Below are positions 7,519 through 15,762 of a stretch of 35,457 nucleotides of DNA, in pieces. The position numbers and the translations under genes are program-made. The first letter of the stretch is position 1, and every line of letters begins with the position of its first letter. The notes below the pieces were generated by a model. That model was not told the origin of the DNA and did not search any database. It saw nothing but the letters and a program-made list of their open reading frames with translations. The DNA is from Patescibacteria group bacterium (lineage in GTDB: Bacteria > Patescibacteriota > Minisyncoccia > UBA6257 > UBA11618): assembly GCA_003539915.1 (NCBI GenBank), contig DPNX01000002.1, positions 1-35,457 of the forward strand, written 5' to 3'.

Positions 7519-9205
7519 AATTAAAAACATAATAGCGCCAGCTGCTCTAGAGGTTAGCCCTAGCTATTTAAAGTTGGGTGATAAGTATACTAAAACTATA
7601 TTTATCACATCCTATCCTCGTTACTTAGCCACCGGCTGGTTCTCATCAATCATTAATGCTCCTGAATTAATGGATGTATCTATTTTTGTTCATCCGGTAG
7701 ATACCGCAATTGCTTTGAAAAGTTTAAGGCGGAAAACTGCTCAAATAGAATCGCAGATAATAGAAAAAAGTGAGAAGGGGGTTGTTCGAAGTCCTAAATT
7801 AGAAACCGCTCTTCAAGACATTGAGTCTTTAAGAGATTCCTTGCAACAAGCGACTGAGCATCTATTTAATGTTTCTGTTTATATAACTATTTATGCTGAT
7901 AGTGTTAATGAATTAAAAAGATTAGAGGGTAAGATCAATCACTTATTAGAAAGTCGTCTAGTTTATAGCAAGCCAGCCACCTTTCAACAGATAGAGGCCT
8001 TTAACACCACCCTGCCAATAGGAAAAGACTCTTTAATGATCACGTCTCCTTTCAACTCTTCACCAGCCTCTTCGTTTTTTCCTTTTGTTTCTGCCACATT
8101 AACTTCTGATAGCGGTGTACTACAGGGTATTAATCTTAGTAACAATACTTTGGTTATTTTCGACCGCTTTTCTCTAGAAAATGCTAACCAGGTCATCTTT
8201 GCCACCTCTGGTTCTGGTAAATCATATGCTGCTAAATTAGAAGCTTTGAGATTATTAATGACTGGAACCGATGTCCTGATTATCGATCCAGAAAATGAGT
8301 ATAAGAATCTAGCAAAAGCAGTTGGAGGGAGTTTCTTTAATATCTCTCTAGCATCAAAAGATCATATTAACCCTTTTGATTTACCAATTATTCCTAAGGA
8401 TAGTGATCCAACAGATACTCTAAAATCACATATAGTTAACTTAGCTGGTTTATTAAAAATAATGCTAGGGGAGATGACTCCTGAGGAAGAGGCTCTCTTG
8501 GATAGGGCTATATCAGAAACCTATGCCTCTAGAGACATAGCTCCAGGAAAAGACTTTTCTAAAGCTCAACCACCATTATTATCCGACTTAGAAACTGTTC
8601 TTAATAGCTTGACTGGTGGTCAGTCATTAGCCCAACGCCTATATAGATATACCCAAGGTAGTTATGCTGGCTTTATCAACCAACCAACCAACATTAATAT
8701 ACGGAATAGATTGGTTGTCTTCTCTATTAGAGATCTTGAGGAGGAGTTGAGACCTATAGCGATGTATATGATCGTTAACTTCATCTGGAGCCTAATTAAA
8801 AGTGAGTTGAAGCAACGAGTGATGATAGTTGATGAGGCTTGGTGGATGATGAAATACCCTGCTGGCGCCTCTTTTATGTTTGGATTGGTTAAGAGAGCTA
8901 GAAAATACTATTTAGGTGTCACTACTATAACTCAAGACGTTGAAGACTTCTTACAATCTCCTTATGGAAGACCGATAATTACAAACTCTGCTTTACAGAT
9001 ATTATTAAAACAGCAACCGGCAATGATTGATTTGCTTGCTAAGACGTTTAACCTGACAGAAAGTGAGAAGAATTTCTTACTAGACGCACCTGTGGGTGAG
9101 GGGCTGTTTTTTGCAGGCTTAAATCATGTCATTATTAAGATAGTAGCTTCTTATCTTGAGGATCAGATCATAACAACAAATCCAAAAGACTTATTAAATG
9201 AGTAA
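7508..9205 (+). CDS. virB4: VirB4-family type IV secretion ATPase
   Basis: Motor ATPase that energises T4SS assembly and transport. From the ATG at 7508 it is 565 aa. Walker A ATSGSGKS is at residues 232-239, and Walker B VMIVDEAWW at 438-446 carries the VirB4-typical DEAW. RARKYYLGVTTITQDVEDF is the conserved block after Walker B. Residues 1-225 include a coiled-coil-like stretch (about 70-125) typical of the N-terminal region. The GTG at 7487 would extend the protein by seven residues; the ATG is preferred because its 11-nt overlap is shorter. No VirD4 coupling protein or relaxase is in the window, so the cargo is unknown. Confidence 0.93.
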   Translation: MKNEIKNIIAPAALEVSPSYLKLGDKYTKTIFITSYPRYLATGWFSSIINAPELMDVSIFVHPVDTAIALKSLRRKTAQIESQIIEKSEKGVVRSPKLETALQDIESLRDSLQQATEHLFNVSVYITIYADSVNELKRLEGKINHLLESRLVYSKPATFQQIEAFNTTLPIGKDSLMITSPFNSSPASSFFPFVSATLTSDSGVLQGINLSNNTLVIFDRFSLENANQVIFATSGSGKSYAAKLEALRLLMTGTDVLIIDPENEYKNLAKAVGGSFFNISLASKDHINPFDLPIIPKDSDPTDTLKSHIVNLAGLLKIMLGEMTPEEEALLDRAISETYASRDIAPGKDFSKAQPPLLSDLETVLNSLTGGQSLAQRLYRYTQGSYAGFINQPTNINIRNRLVVFSIRDLEEELRPIAMYMIVNFIWSLIKSELKQRVMIVDEAWWMMKYPAGASFMFGLVKRARKYYLGVTTITQDVEDFLQSPYGRPIITNSALQILLKQQPAMIDLLAKTFNLTESEKNFLLDAPVGEGLFFAGLNHVIIKIVASYLEDQIITTNPKDLLNE

Positions 9206-9614
9206 GATTGGTTTAATAGAATCTTTTATTCTAGTTAGTTTTGTTGCTATAGCCGAGCTACTAGAATTAATAGTTACTCTTGCTGTTGGACCAGGAGAGG
9301 TGGTGAAGTGGTTTATAAATATTATTGTGTGGCTTCCTGTTCAGTTCTGGTTATTGTTCAGGGGAGCGAGAGGTGATCTGTACGCTTTATCAGTATTAAT
9401 TGAGTTCATTCCTTTTGTAAACGCCTTACCAATAAAAACAGCTTTATTAATTACCACTATCTATATTCACAATCACCCTGAGTCGGCCGCGGCAAAAACT
9501 GTGCATACCGCACAAGAAGTAATGCCTGTTAAAAAGCCCAGGAGGAAGCCTAAACCTAAGATTAAAAAGAAGTCTAAGGTCAGAATGGCTACTAAAGTAA
9601 TTACTAAAATATGA
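9198..9614 (+). CDS. Small membrane protein with basic tail, T4SS operon
   Basis: Unknown family, 138 aa. There are hydrophobic stretches at about residues 6-30, 36-55 and 62-90, followed by a strongly basic, proline-rich cytoplasmic tail (VKKPRRKPKPKIKKKSKVR). No signal cleavage site is apparent. It overlaps the VirB4 gene by 8 nt and the next gene by 4 nt (ATGA), so it is translationally coupled to the machine. The basic tail could bind nucleic acid or acidic lipid headgroups; that is conjecture. Confidence 0.82.
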   Translation: MSKIGLIESFILVSFVAIAELLELIVTLAVGPGEVVKWFINIIVWLPVQFWLLFRGARGDLYALSVLIEFIPFVNALPIKTALLITTIYIHNHPESAAAKTVHTAQEVMPVKKPRRKPKPKIKKKSKVRMATKVITKI

Positions 9615-10273
9615 ATCGTATAATTTTAATAATTTTTATCTGTCTACTATCCTTACCAGCTCTAGCTCACGGGCAAGAGTTCTTATTCAATTGGGAGGGT
9701 GATAGTTTTGTGCCTGGTTTTTATCAAGGAAGAAGAATGCCTACTGATAATTCATCCTTAAAAATGAGTTTTGAATTAATAGAAAATGATCGCTTGTTGA
9801 ATATTAAAGGTAAAAAGGTGGAGTGGTATGTAGATGGAAAATTATCCCAAAAAGGTGTTGGTTTACAAAGAATAACTGCTAATCAATTTAATGTAAGTCG
9901 TAGTGATATATTTGTTAGAGTTTTAATAAAAAATTTTAAAGGAGGTAATCTAGAAAAAAGCTTTATCATCCCTAAAACAATCCCAAAAGTTATTATTGAA
10001 AGAAATTTTATTAATAATACAATATCAGCTGGAATAAGTATTATTAAGGCATGGCCTTTATTTTTTAATATAGACGATCTATCGGATTTAAATTTCAATT
10101 GGTTTTCCAATAATATTAAACATTCTGGTGAGGATGTTGAAAGGCCTAATGTTTTAGAGCTAGATATACCAACTGACAATGGTCAATTCTCTGTTAATTT
10201 AAATATAAATGTTGTTAATAATAAAAATATAAGTGAGTCAGCTATTAAAAAAATAAATCTAACAATAAAATGA
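9611..10273 (+). CDS. Secreted protein, probable beta-sandwich, T4SS operon
   Basis: A 220-aa exported protein. The signal peptide MNRIILIIFICLLSLPALAHG ends near residue 21 (ALA-HG). The mature part alternates short polar and hydrophobic strands (VEWYVDGKLSQKGVG, VRVLIKNFKGGNLEKSF, FSVNLNINVVNN), consistent with one or two Ig-like beta-sandwich domains. No cysteines or catalytic signature are seen. It overlaps both neighbours by 4 nt (ATGA). Being exported between VirB4 and the pilin, it could be a pilus-base or surface subunit; function is inferred from position only. Confidence 0.85.
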   Translation: MNRIILIIFICLLSLPALAHGQEFLFNWEGDSFVPGFYQGRRMPTDNSSLKMSFELIENDRLLNIKGKKVEWYVDGKLSQKGVGLQRITANQFNVSRSDIFVRVLIKNFKGGNLEKSFIIPKTIPKVIIERNFINNTISAGISIIKAWPLFFNIDDLSDLNFNWFSNNIKHSGEDVERPNVLELDIPTDNGQFSVNLNINVVNNKNISESAIKKINLTIK

Positions 10274-11619
10274 AGAAGGTTTTTATTATTATAATATTAT
10301 TAGTTCTATCAACTCCTATCGCTTTTGGTCAAGGAGCTATGGAGTCAGCACTTGCTCTTGATGAAGTTGAGGAGAGGGTTGGGACAAGAAATGACTTAAT
10401 GACAAGTATAGACCGAACAACGGATACAAATAGAATGAGTCATTTAAGTGGGTCTAAACTAACTACAAGAATTAGAAGAGATGCTCAAGAAATGAAGAAG
10501 GCTCTTTATGATCCATATGTTGATGTTGATGAGGTCAAAACTTATCAAATACTAAGAGGTACGTCTAGTAATTATAGAACAAGGTTAGCTGAAGAATATC
10601 TACGGATAACGGGTAACAGGTTTCAAAGTGATTTACTTCGCCTAGGAAATGATAATGGTCATGATGTTTTAAGAGGTAAGTTATTATTTAAACAAGGAAC
10701 CCTCTACCCTGAGGATAGGATTGTTTTAGGTTCTGATGGGAGAGGTACTAATGAAAGGTTATTTTTTGATGAGGTGATGAGCATGAGTCTTTACCCAGAA
10801 GATAAAGCTAGGCTCAATGATAGGTGGGCTGAAAAGTATGGCTCTTCGGGTATTTTTAAGGCTAGAGCTAATGGTGGTGAGAGTAGCGTTTTAACTTATT
10901 TTTACAGCGAAGAGTCTGATGAGTCATATAGATCCACCCTTCAAGCCTTATGGGAGGGAAAGGGTGGTTTTCAAGATAATCATGCTGCTCTAACAGCATC
11001 TTGGCTAGGTATTAATCCTGCTGAGCTCGATAGAGCAGCTGCTAGGACTTATGCGGAAAGAGTTGTTGATGAGCAAATGAACAGGGGGGAGACTAGAAAC
11101 GATGCTGTAATGAGAATCTACAATGAAAAACTAGCCTTTATTAGGACTGGGATGGGTAGTCTTCAGGTTACAGGCTCTGGAGAGTTAGAATGTGGACCCG
11201 ATGGTCTTGGTTATAAACTTTGTGTTCCTATATTGGGAAAGGAGAAGGTGGAAAATATTGGTGGTTATATAGTTTTAATTTATCAGTTTGCTCTAGCTAT
11301 ATCTGGGATCCTTGCCTTTATAATGATTACTTATGGTGGTATTAGATGGACTGTTTCAGGAGGTAATGTTAGTAAAATAAGTGAAGCAAAAGAAATTATT
11401 ACAAACGCTATTTTTGGACTTATTCTTTTAGCTATAGCTACTAGCATTCTATATATCATAGATCCCTCTATATTAAGTATACGAGTTGATAAATCCACCT
11501 TTACCGTAAGAGCGCCTAACTACAAGGCGCCTGTAAAACCTATACCAATTCCAGATCCAGATAGACTGCCTTCCGCGCCTTTAATTATAATTGACCCCGG
11601 TGAATCAAATAACGAATAA
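10270..11619 (+). CDS. T4SS pilin (VirB2-like) with annexin-like repeats
   Basis: A 449-aa exported protein that may form or decorate the pilus. The signal peptide ends at about residue 20 (PIAFG-QG). Residues about 82-140, 148-212 and 216-290 look like three annexin repeats. Repeat 2 has GRGTNERLFFDEV, matching the annexin calcium loop GxGT(D/N)E. Repeat 1 has DEVKTYQILRGTSSNYRTRL, like the helix B-C region. Repeat 3 has GKGGFQDNHAALTASWLG. Residues 332-397 are a two-helix T4SS pilin/VirB2-like domain: helix 332-355, GGIRWTVSGGN, helix 377-397. A proline-rich tail ends the protein. The pilin call is firm; annexin is a by-eye alignment but agrees over several repeats. Confidence 0.85.
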   Translation: MKKVFIIIILLVLSTPIAFGQGAMESALALDEVEERVGTRNDLMTSIDRTTDTNRMSHLSGSKLTTRIRRDAQEMKKALYDPYVDVDEVKTYQILRGTSSNYRTRLAEEYLRITGNRFQSDLLRLGNDNGHDVLRGKLLFKQGTLYPEDRIVLGSDGRGTNERLFFDEVMSMSLYPEDKARLNDRWAEKYGSSGIFKARANGGESSVLTYFYSEESDESYRSTLQALWEGKGGFQDNHAALTASWLGINPAELDRAAARTYAERVVDEQMNRGETRNDAVMRIYNEKLAFIRTGMGSLQVTGSGELECGPDGLGYKLCVPILGKEKVENIGGYIVLIYQFALAISGILAFIMITYGGIRWTVSGGNVSKISEAKEIITNAIFGLILLAIATSILYIIDPSILSIRVDKSTFTVRAPNYKAPVKPIPIPDPDRLPSAPLIIIDPGESNNE

Positions 11620-12764
11620 TGAAAAAAATAATTATTACAATTTCAATCATCTTAATCGTTATTATTAGTGGTTTTATAATCTATTCATTCTTAAGCCCAA
11701 GTGACACCTTGGACTTTGAAATAATAGATTTAGTTACTGATAATTCTGAAAGCACTGATTCAGAACTAGTTTTTGAAAATAAAATAAATATTGTATCACC
11801 AGAAGAAATTTTAGGTTATTCAATTAATCCAGTCACTAAGCATGTTTACGTTGTTAATACGCTAGGTGAAATTAAAAAGATTAATAACTCGAACTCTGAA
11901 AAAGTTTCTAGTCAAAAAATTAAGGGGATTAATAAGGTTCAGTCCTCAAAAGATGGTAGGAAAATAATGATTGGATTTAACTATCCCAACCAACCAGTTT
12001 TTTCTATTTATAATATTACTGATAGCAACTGGACACCTCTTCCTAAAAATACTATCAGCGCTGATTGGCACCCAGAAAATTCTAATGAAATTATTTATTT
12101 AACTAATGATAATTTAAAGATATTAGATCTTAAAAAAAATAGGTCTAGGTCTGTTTTAAACATTAAATTAACAGGCTCTAAATTAGACTGGGTGTCGTTA
12201 AGTGAGGTGATTGTAATGGAGAGACCTACTACTAAATACAGCTCTGATGCGTGGTTGATTAATTTGAGCACTAAAAAAATTAAAAAAATAGCCTCGGGTA
12301 AAGGTTTAATGATTAATCAGAAAGACGGTTGGAGACTAAGCTTTGTTTATAATAGTAAGGGTAATGAGGTGTTTAATTTAATTAATTCAGAAACTAATAA
12401 GGTTGTTGGTTATTTTAACTTCAGAACCCTACCTTCTAAATGTGTTATTGATCAAAATAATTTTTATTGTGCTATCCCGAATCAAATACCATTGAACACA
12501 TCTCTACCTAATGATTATTTGAGTAGAAAATTTATATCTGATGATATTATCCAATCTATAATGATTAGTAGTGATTCGCAATCAATAGAGTCTAAAATAT
12601 TATACAAAGAAGGGGATGATTTGGTTGATGCTACTGACCTTAAAATAGTTAATGATCAGTTATATTTTATTAATCGATCTGATAATAAACTCTATAGCCT
12701 AAAGTTAGATAAGGTGATAGAGGGGGTTGTTAAGGAGGGGGTTACTGAAGAAGCTTCACAATAA
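11619..12764 (+). CDS. Membrane-anchored beta-propeller-like protein, end of T4SS operon
   Basis: A 381-aa protein. Residues 4-27 are one membrane anchor (IIITISIILIVIISGFII), followed by an acidic linker and then an extracytoplasmic region of short repeated strands. These include ILGYSINPVTKHVYVVNTLG, KVQSSKDGRKIMIGF, TISADWHPENSNEIIYLT and IVNDQLYFINRSDNKLYSL. The S..P....YVVN / D.R....G pattern suggests a six- or seven-bladed TolB/WD40-like propeller. It is the last gene of the run. Its 3' end overlaps the convergent khpB/jag gene by 23 nt, so no terminator separates them. It may be an adhesin or assembly scaffold on the cell surface. Confidence 0.83.
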   Translation: MKKIIITISIILIVIISGFIIYSFLSPSDTLDFEIIDLVTDNSESTDSELVFENKINIVSPEEILGYSINPVTKHVYVVNTLGEIKKINNSNSEKVSSQKIKGINKVQSSKDGRKIMIGFNYPNQPVFSIYNITDSNWTPLPKNTISADWHPENSNEIIYLTNDNLKILDLKKNRSRSVLNIKLTGSKLDWVSLSEVIVMERPTTKYSSDAWLINLSTKKIKKIASGKGLMINQKDGWRLSFVYNSKGNEVFNLINSETNKVVGYFNFRTLPSKCVIDQNNFYCAIPNQIPLNTSLPNDYLSRKFISDDIIQSIMISSDSQSIESKILYKEGDDLVDATDLKIVNDQLYFINRSDNKLYSLKLDKVIEGVVKEGVTEEASQ

Positions 12765-13173
12765 CACAACGACCAACTCCTTCTCCAGCGCTCTCAGTCT
12801 CCACGTCTGGACGAGTAGCTAGTTCTAAATGAATGATCCTTCTTTCGTAAGAATTCATAGCTGGTAATTTAACATCTTCCTTAGTCATAACCACTTTTCT
12901 TGCGGCAGCTTTAGCAATATCTATAATAATATTCTCTCGTTCTTTGCGATAATTATTAACATCAACAAAAACTGAGTCGTGATCATTCTTATTAGCTAAA
13001 ACTTTAGATAGGTGATTGAGATCACTAATTACTCTAGGAATCCAATTCTTAAACCAATCTCCTTCGTTAATAAAGATAATTATTTTTCTTCCTTCATTAT
13101 CTGAATTAATAGAAAAATCTTTAAACCCCACTAATTCCAGGATCCGTTGTATTGTTGCTTTGGTCTTCTCCAT
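12742..13173 (-). CDS. khpB: KhpB/Jag-type RNA-binding protein (KH-like and R3H domains)
   Basis: RNA-binding protein classically encoded next to yidC. At 143 aa it lacks the N-terminal Jag domain. Residues about 1-75 are KH-like, but the usual GxxG RNA-gripping loop (IGkrGetL in relatives) reads WIPRVISDL, so it seems degenerate. Residues about 85-143 are a good R3H domain: LPAMNSYERRIIHLEL contains the R-x3-H core, and GEGVGRCVIV ends the fold. The ATG at 13173 lies 53 nt inside yidC. It is kept because MEKTKATIQRILELVGF matches the usual start. Its 3' end overlaps the convergent T4SS operon by 23 nt. Confidence 0.88.
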   Translation of the reverse strand: MEKTKATIQRILELVGFKDFSINSDNEGRKIIIFINEGDWFKNWIPRVISDLNHLSKVLANKNDHDSVFVDVNNYRKERENIIIDIAKAAARKVVMTKEDVKLPAMNSYERRIIHLELATRPDVETESAGEGVGRCVIVKLLQ

Positions 13174-13849
13174 AAATCTTTTTATTAATATATAACTGCT
13201 GAGCTAAAGAAAATAAGGTTGTTGTTAACCAATAAACTCCAACAGCAGAAGGCATGTTAAACAATATAACAACTGCTAGTATTGGACCAATCCAAATCAT
13301 CTTTCTACTAATTTTAACCGCTTGTGGTTCTGGCTCTCCTTTCTTAATTTTAGGAAGAGTTAGGCGACCATGCACATACTGAAAGACGGCAGCTAAAACA
13401 ACAATAAGAATACTCTTATTTGATAGATCAATCAAGCCTAAGAAAGTACTGTTAACTACCTCTGGTTGAGAAACAAAGGGGTAGAGATTTTTTAACGTCT
13501 CAGATGTAACACCTAAATAAAAGACTCTATAAACCGCAATCAACACAGGTAGTTGTACAAGAATTAATAAGAAGCCTGAAAAAGGATTAACTTTATGTTG
13601 TTTATATAACTCCAACATTCTTCGCGCTTGTTCTTCGCGATCATCTTTGTGATCATGTTGTATTTTTTGTATCTCTGGTTGAAGTTTTTGTAAGAGGGTT
13701 TGATTTTTAAAACTCTTATAAAAAAGGGGGGCGAGAATAGTTCTAATAATTATAGTTAATAAAATTATAGATACACCAAAGTCTCCAATATTGTTATATA
13801 AAAAAATAAGGGTGTTAAATATAGGTTGTGTGAGAAAGGTGTTAAACAT
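13121..13849 (-). CDS. yidC: Membrane protein insertase YidC
   Basis: Inserts and folds inner-membrane proteins, alone or with SecYEG. At 242 aa it is the short form without the large periplasmic domain of Proteobacteria. GVSIILLTIIIRTILAPLF carries the conserved arginine of the hydrophilic groove and is followed by a charged hairpin (KLQPEIQKIQHDHKDD). Further helices are at LILVQLPVLIAVYRVF, SILIVVLAAVFQYVHG and ILAVVILFNMPSAVGVYW. It overlaps rnpA by 1 nt (TAATG) and khpB by 53 nt. The order rpmH-rnpA-yidC-jag is the ancestral bacterial origin-flanking operon. Confidence 0.96.
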   Translation of the reverse strand: MFNTFLTQPIFNTLIFLYNNIGDFGVSIILLTIIIRTILAPLFYKSFKNQTLLQKLQPEIQKIQHDHKDDREEQARRMLELYKQHKVNPFSGFLLILVQLPVLIAVYRVFYLGVTSETLKNLYPFVSQPEVVNSTFLGLIDLSNKSILIVVLAAVFQYVHGRLTLPKIKKGEPEPQAVKISRKMIWIGPILAVVILFNMPSAVGVYWLTTTLFSLAQQLYINKKIYGEDQSNNTTDPGISGV

Positions 13850-14151
13850 TATTTAAATAATTTATTAATTTCTTCGATTAGTTGTTCTTTAGAATTATTC
13901 TTACTAATCACAACTAAATAATCAAATGGTTTTAGTTGAGGTAATAATAATCTTACCTGATTAAATACCAATCTCTTCAATTCATTTCTTTTCACTGCTG
14001 ATTTAACCACTTTTTTACTAACCATCACTCCTAACCGAGGGACATCTTTATCGTTAGTATATTTTTTTAGAGTTAAAGATTGAGAGCGTCTAACTTCTGA
14101 TTTTTTACTCTTTAAATATTGAATAGGAAGCCTGTTTTTCTTGGCTAACAT
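13849..14151 (-). CDS. rnpA: Ribonuclease P protein component
   Basis: Protein subunit that helps the catalytic RNase P RNA trim the 5' ends of pre-tRNAs. The 100-aa protein starts MLAKKNRLP. It has the family RNR-box region VKSAVKRNELKRLV, preceded by RLGVMVSKKVV, and ends with the helical DYLVVISKNNSKEQLIEEI. Its ATG follows the rpmH TAA with no gap, and its own stop shares one base with the yidC start. The RNase P RNA gene is not in this window. Confidence 0.96.
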   Translation of the reverse strand: MLAKKNRLPIQYLKSKKSEVRRSQSLTLKKYTNDKDVPRLGVMVSKKVVKSAVKRNELKRLVFNQVRLLLPQLKPFDYLVVISKNNSKEQLIEEINKLFK

Positions 14152-14286
14152 TTAAACAGTAATGTTTTTTCTACCCTTTTGACGACGGCTTTTTAACACT
14201 CGTCGACCACCCGGGGAGGCGCTTCTTTTTAAGAATCCGTGGACTCTTTTTCTCTTTCTTTTTTTAGGTTGATATGTTGTTGACAT
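14152..14286 (-). CDS. rpmH: 50S ribosomal protein L34
   Basis: A 44-residue, extremely basic ribosomal protein: MSTTYQPKKRKRKRVHGF, then SASPGGRRVLKSRRQKG, ending NITV. The TYQP and KR...GF...TKGGR-like blocks are the L34 signature. It is the first gene of the minus-strand origin-flanking operon. The next gene (rnpA) starts on the base following its TAA. The upstream promoter overlaps a DnaA box. Confidence 0.97.
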   Translation of the reverse strand: MSTTYQPKKRKRKRVHGFLKRSASPGGRRVLKSRRQKGRKNITV

Positions 14287-14294
14287 AATAATTA

Positions 14295-14323
14295 TTTATA
14301 GCAGAAAATATAGTTTTCCACAA
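14295..14323 (-). promoter_or_regulatory. rpmH promoter overlapping a DnaA box
   Basis: On the minus strand TTGTGG (14318-14323), a 17-nt spacer and TATAAA (14295-14300) precede the ATG by 8 nt. The -35 element shares bases with the DnaA box at 14314-14322, so DnaA bound there could repress the ribosomal/RNase P operon. This is inference from overlap. Confidence 0.55.
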
Positions 14324-14333
14324 CTCATCCACA
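14314..14333 (+). other. DnaA boxes between rpmH and dnaA
   Basis: TTTTCCACA (14314-14322) fits the DnaA consensus TTWTNCACA, and TCATCCACA (14325-14333) differs at one position. Both lie upstream of dnaA in the same orientation. Confidence 0.65.
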
Positions 14334-14366
14334 TGTTATTAATTTAGGTCTTATTTCATTGAAATT

Positions 14367-14394
14367 TTGACGAGATGCGAAGAGTGATTAAAAT
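14367..14394 (+). promoter_or_regulatory. dnaA promoter, leaderless type
   Basis: TTGACG (14367-14372), a 16-nt spacer, TAAAAT (14389-14394), then 6 nt to the dnaA ATG. This is the best plus-strand -35/-10 pair showing the leaderless spacing. Confidence 0.65.
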
Positions 14395-14400
14395 GATGAT

Positions 14401-15762
14401 ATGGATCTAAATCAGTTTTGGGAAAAAGCCTTAGGAGATATTGAGCTTCAAGTTTCAAAACCTAACTTTGTTACTTGGTTTAAGAATAGTAGGGTAATTG
14501 ATAAACAAGACGGTTTAGTGGTTATTGGTCTACCAAATAACTTTGCTAAAGAATGGGTGGAAAAGAAATACGACAAAGTCATCTTAGGTTCTTTAAGATC
14601 GTTAGATGAGAAGGTTAAAAAGGTGGAGTTTATCATCCACTCCCAAAACAAGCCTCTTGTGCCAAGTAATCTTTCTGAAAAAGCTGTTGCTGATAACGAA
14701 ACTCAATTAAGTTTTACTGAATTTAAGATTGACCCCGAAACAAACCTTAATCCCCAGTACACTCTTCAGTCATACGCTGTTGGATCAACAAACGAATTAG
14801 CTTATGCCGCGATAACTGCCATCCTCGCTTCGATAGGTAACAAATACAACCCTCTCTTTATCTACGGGGGAGTGGGTGTTGGTAAAACTCATTTAATACA
14901 GGCGGCTGGCAATGAAATAAAAAGGAAGTCTAAGGGAAATGTTAAGGTTAGGTATGTTTCCTCAGAAAAATTCACTAATGATGTTATTTGGGCGATGAGA
15001 AACAAACGAATGGATACTATGAAGTCTAAGTATCGAAATGTAGATGTTTTAATTATTGATGATATTCAATTCATTGGCGGTAAAGAAAAGACTGAGGAAG
15101 AGTTCTTTCACACCTTCAATGCTTTGTTCGAACAAAATAAACAGATCATCCTATCCTCTGATAGGTCTCCTAAGTTCATTCCCGTCCTTGAGGAGCGCTT
15201 GAGCTCACGTTTTGAGGGTGGAATGACGGTTGATATATCATCACCTGATTTCGAGCTTAAGGTGGCTGTTTTACGCAATAAGTTAGAAGAAAAGGGTATT
15301 GAGTTAAGTAATGAGGTTATAAACGCTATCGCTAGTAAAACTCAAAAGAATTTAAGAGAGTTAGAAGGTATATTAAATAAGGTTTTATTTTATAAAGAGG
15401 TTAAAAAAGAAGAGGTTAGTGCTAAAACCCTTGATCAAATAATCGATAATATAGTTCAAAAACCAGCTAAAACAACTAGTCCTGATCAAATAATGAAGAT
15501 AGTCTCTAATTTTTTTGAGATATCTATTAACGATATAATCAGCCGCTCTAGAAAAAAGGAGATTGTTGAGCCTAGACAGGTGTCTATCTACCTCTTGAGA
15601 GATATATTAGGCTTATCTTACCCTTATATTGCTGATAAATTAGGAAAAAGAGATCATACTACTGCTATTTATGCTTATAATAAAATAAAGAAGGAGATCT
15701 TAAAAAATCAGATGTTAAACCAAAAAATAATCATGATTAGAGATATTATAGATAAGGGATAA
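14401..15762 (+). CDS. dnaA: Chromosomal replication initiator protein DnaA
   Basis: AAA+ initiator that binds DnaA boxes and melts the origin. The 453 aa cover all four domains. Domain I starts MDLNQFWEKALGDIELQVSK. A short linker spans about residues 82-105. The AAA+ core has Walker A GGVGVGKT (156-163) and Walker B VLIIDD (216-221). Domain IV is a helix-turn-helix with the DnaA signature LGKRDHTTAIYAYNKI. The ATG at 14401 is supported by the family N-terminus and by a -10 box 6 nt upstream. The rpmH-dnaA-dnaN order marks the origin region. Confidence 0.98.
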   Translation: MDLNQFWEKALGDIELQVSKPNFVTWFKNSRVIDKQDGLVVIGLPNNFAKEWVEKKYDKVILGSLRSLDEKVKKVEFIIHSQNKPLVPSNLSEKAVADNETQLSFTEFKIDPETNLNPQYTLQSYAVGSTNELAYAAITAILASIGNKYNPLFIYGGVGVGKTHLIQAAGNEIKRKSKGNVKVRYVSSEKFTNDVIWAMRNKRMDTMKSKYRNVDVLIIDDIQFIGGKEKTEEEFFHTFNALFEQNKQIILSSDRSPKFIPVLEERLSSRFEGGMTVDISSPDFELKVAVLRNKLEEKGIELSNEVINAIASKTQKNLRELEGILNKVLFYKEVKKEEVSAKTLDQIIDNIVQKPAKTTSPDQIMKIVSNFFEISINDIISRSRKKEIVEPRQVSIYLLRDILGLSYPYIADKLGKRDHTTAIYAYNKIKKEILKNQMLNQKIIMIRDIIDKG

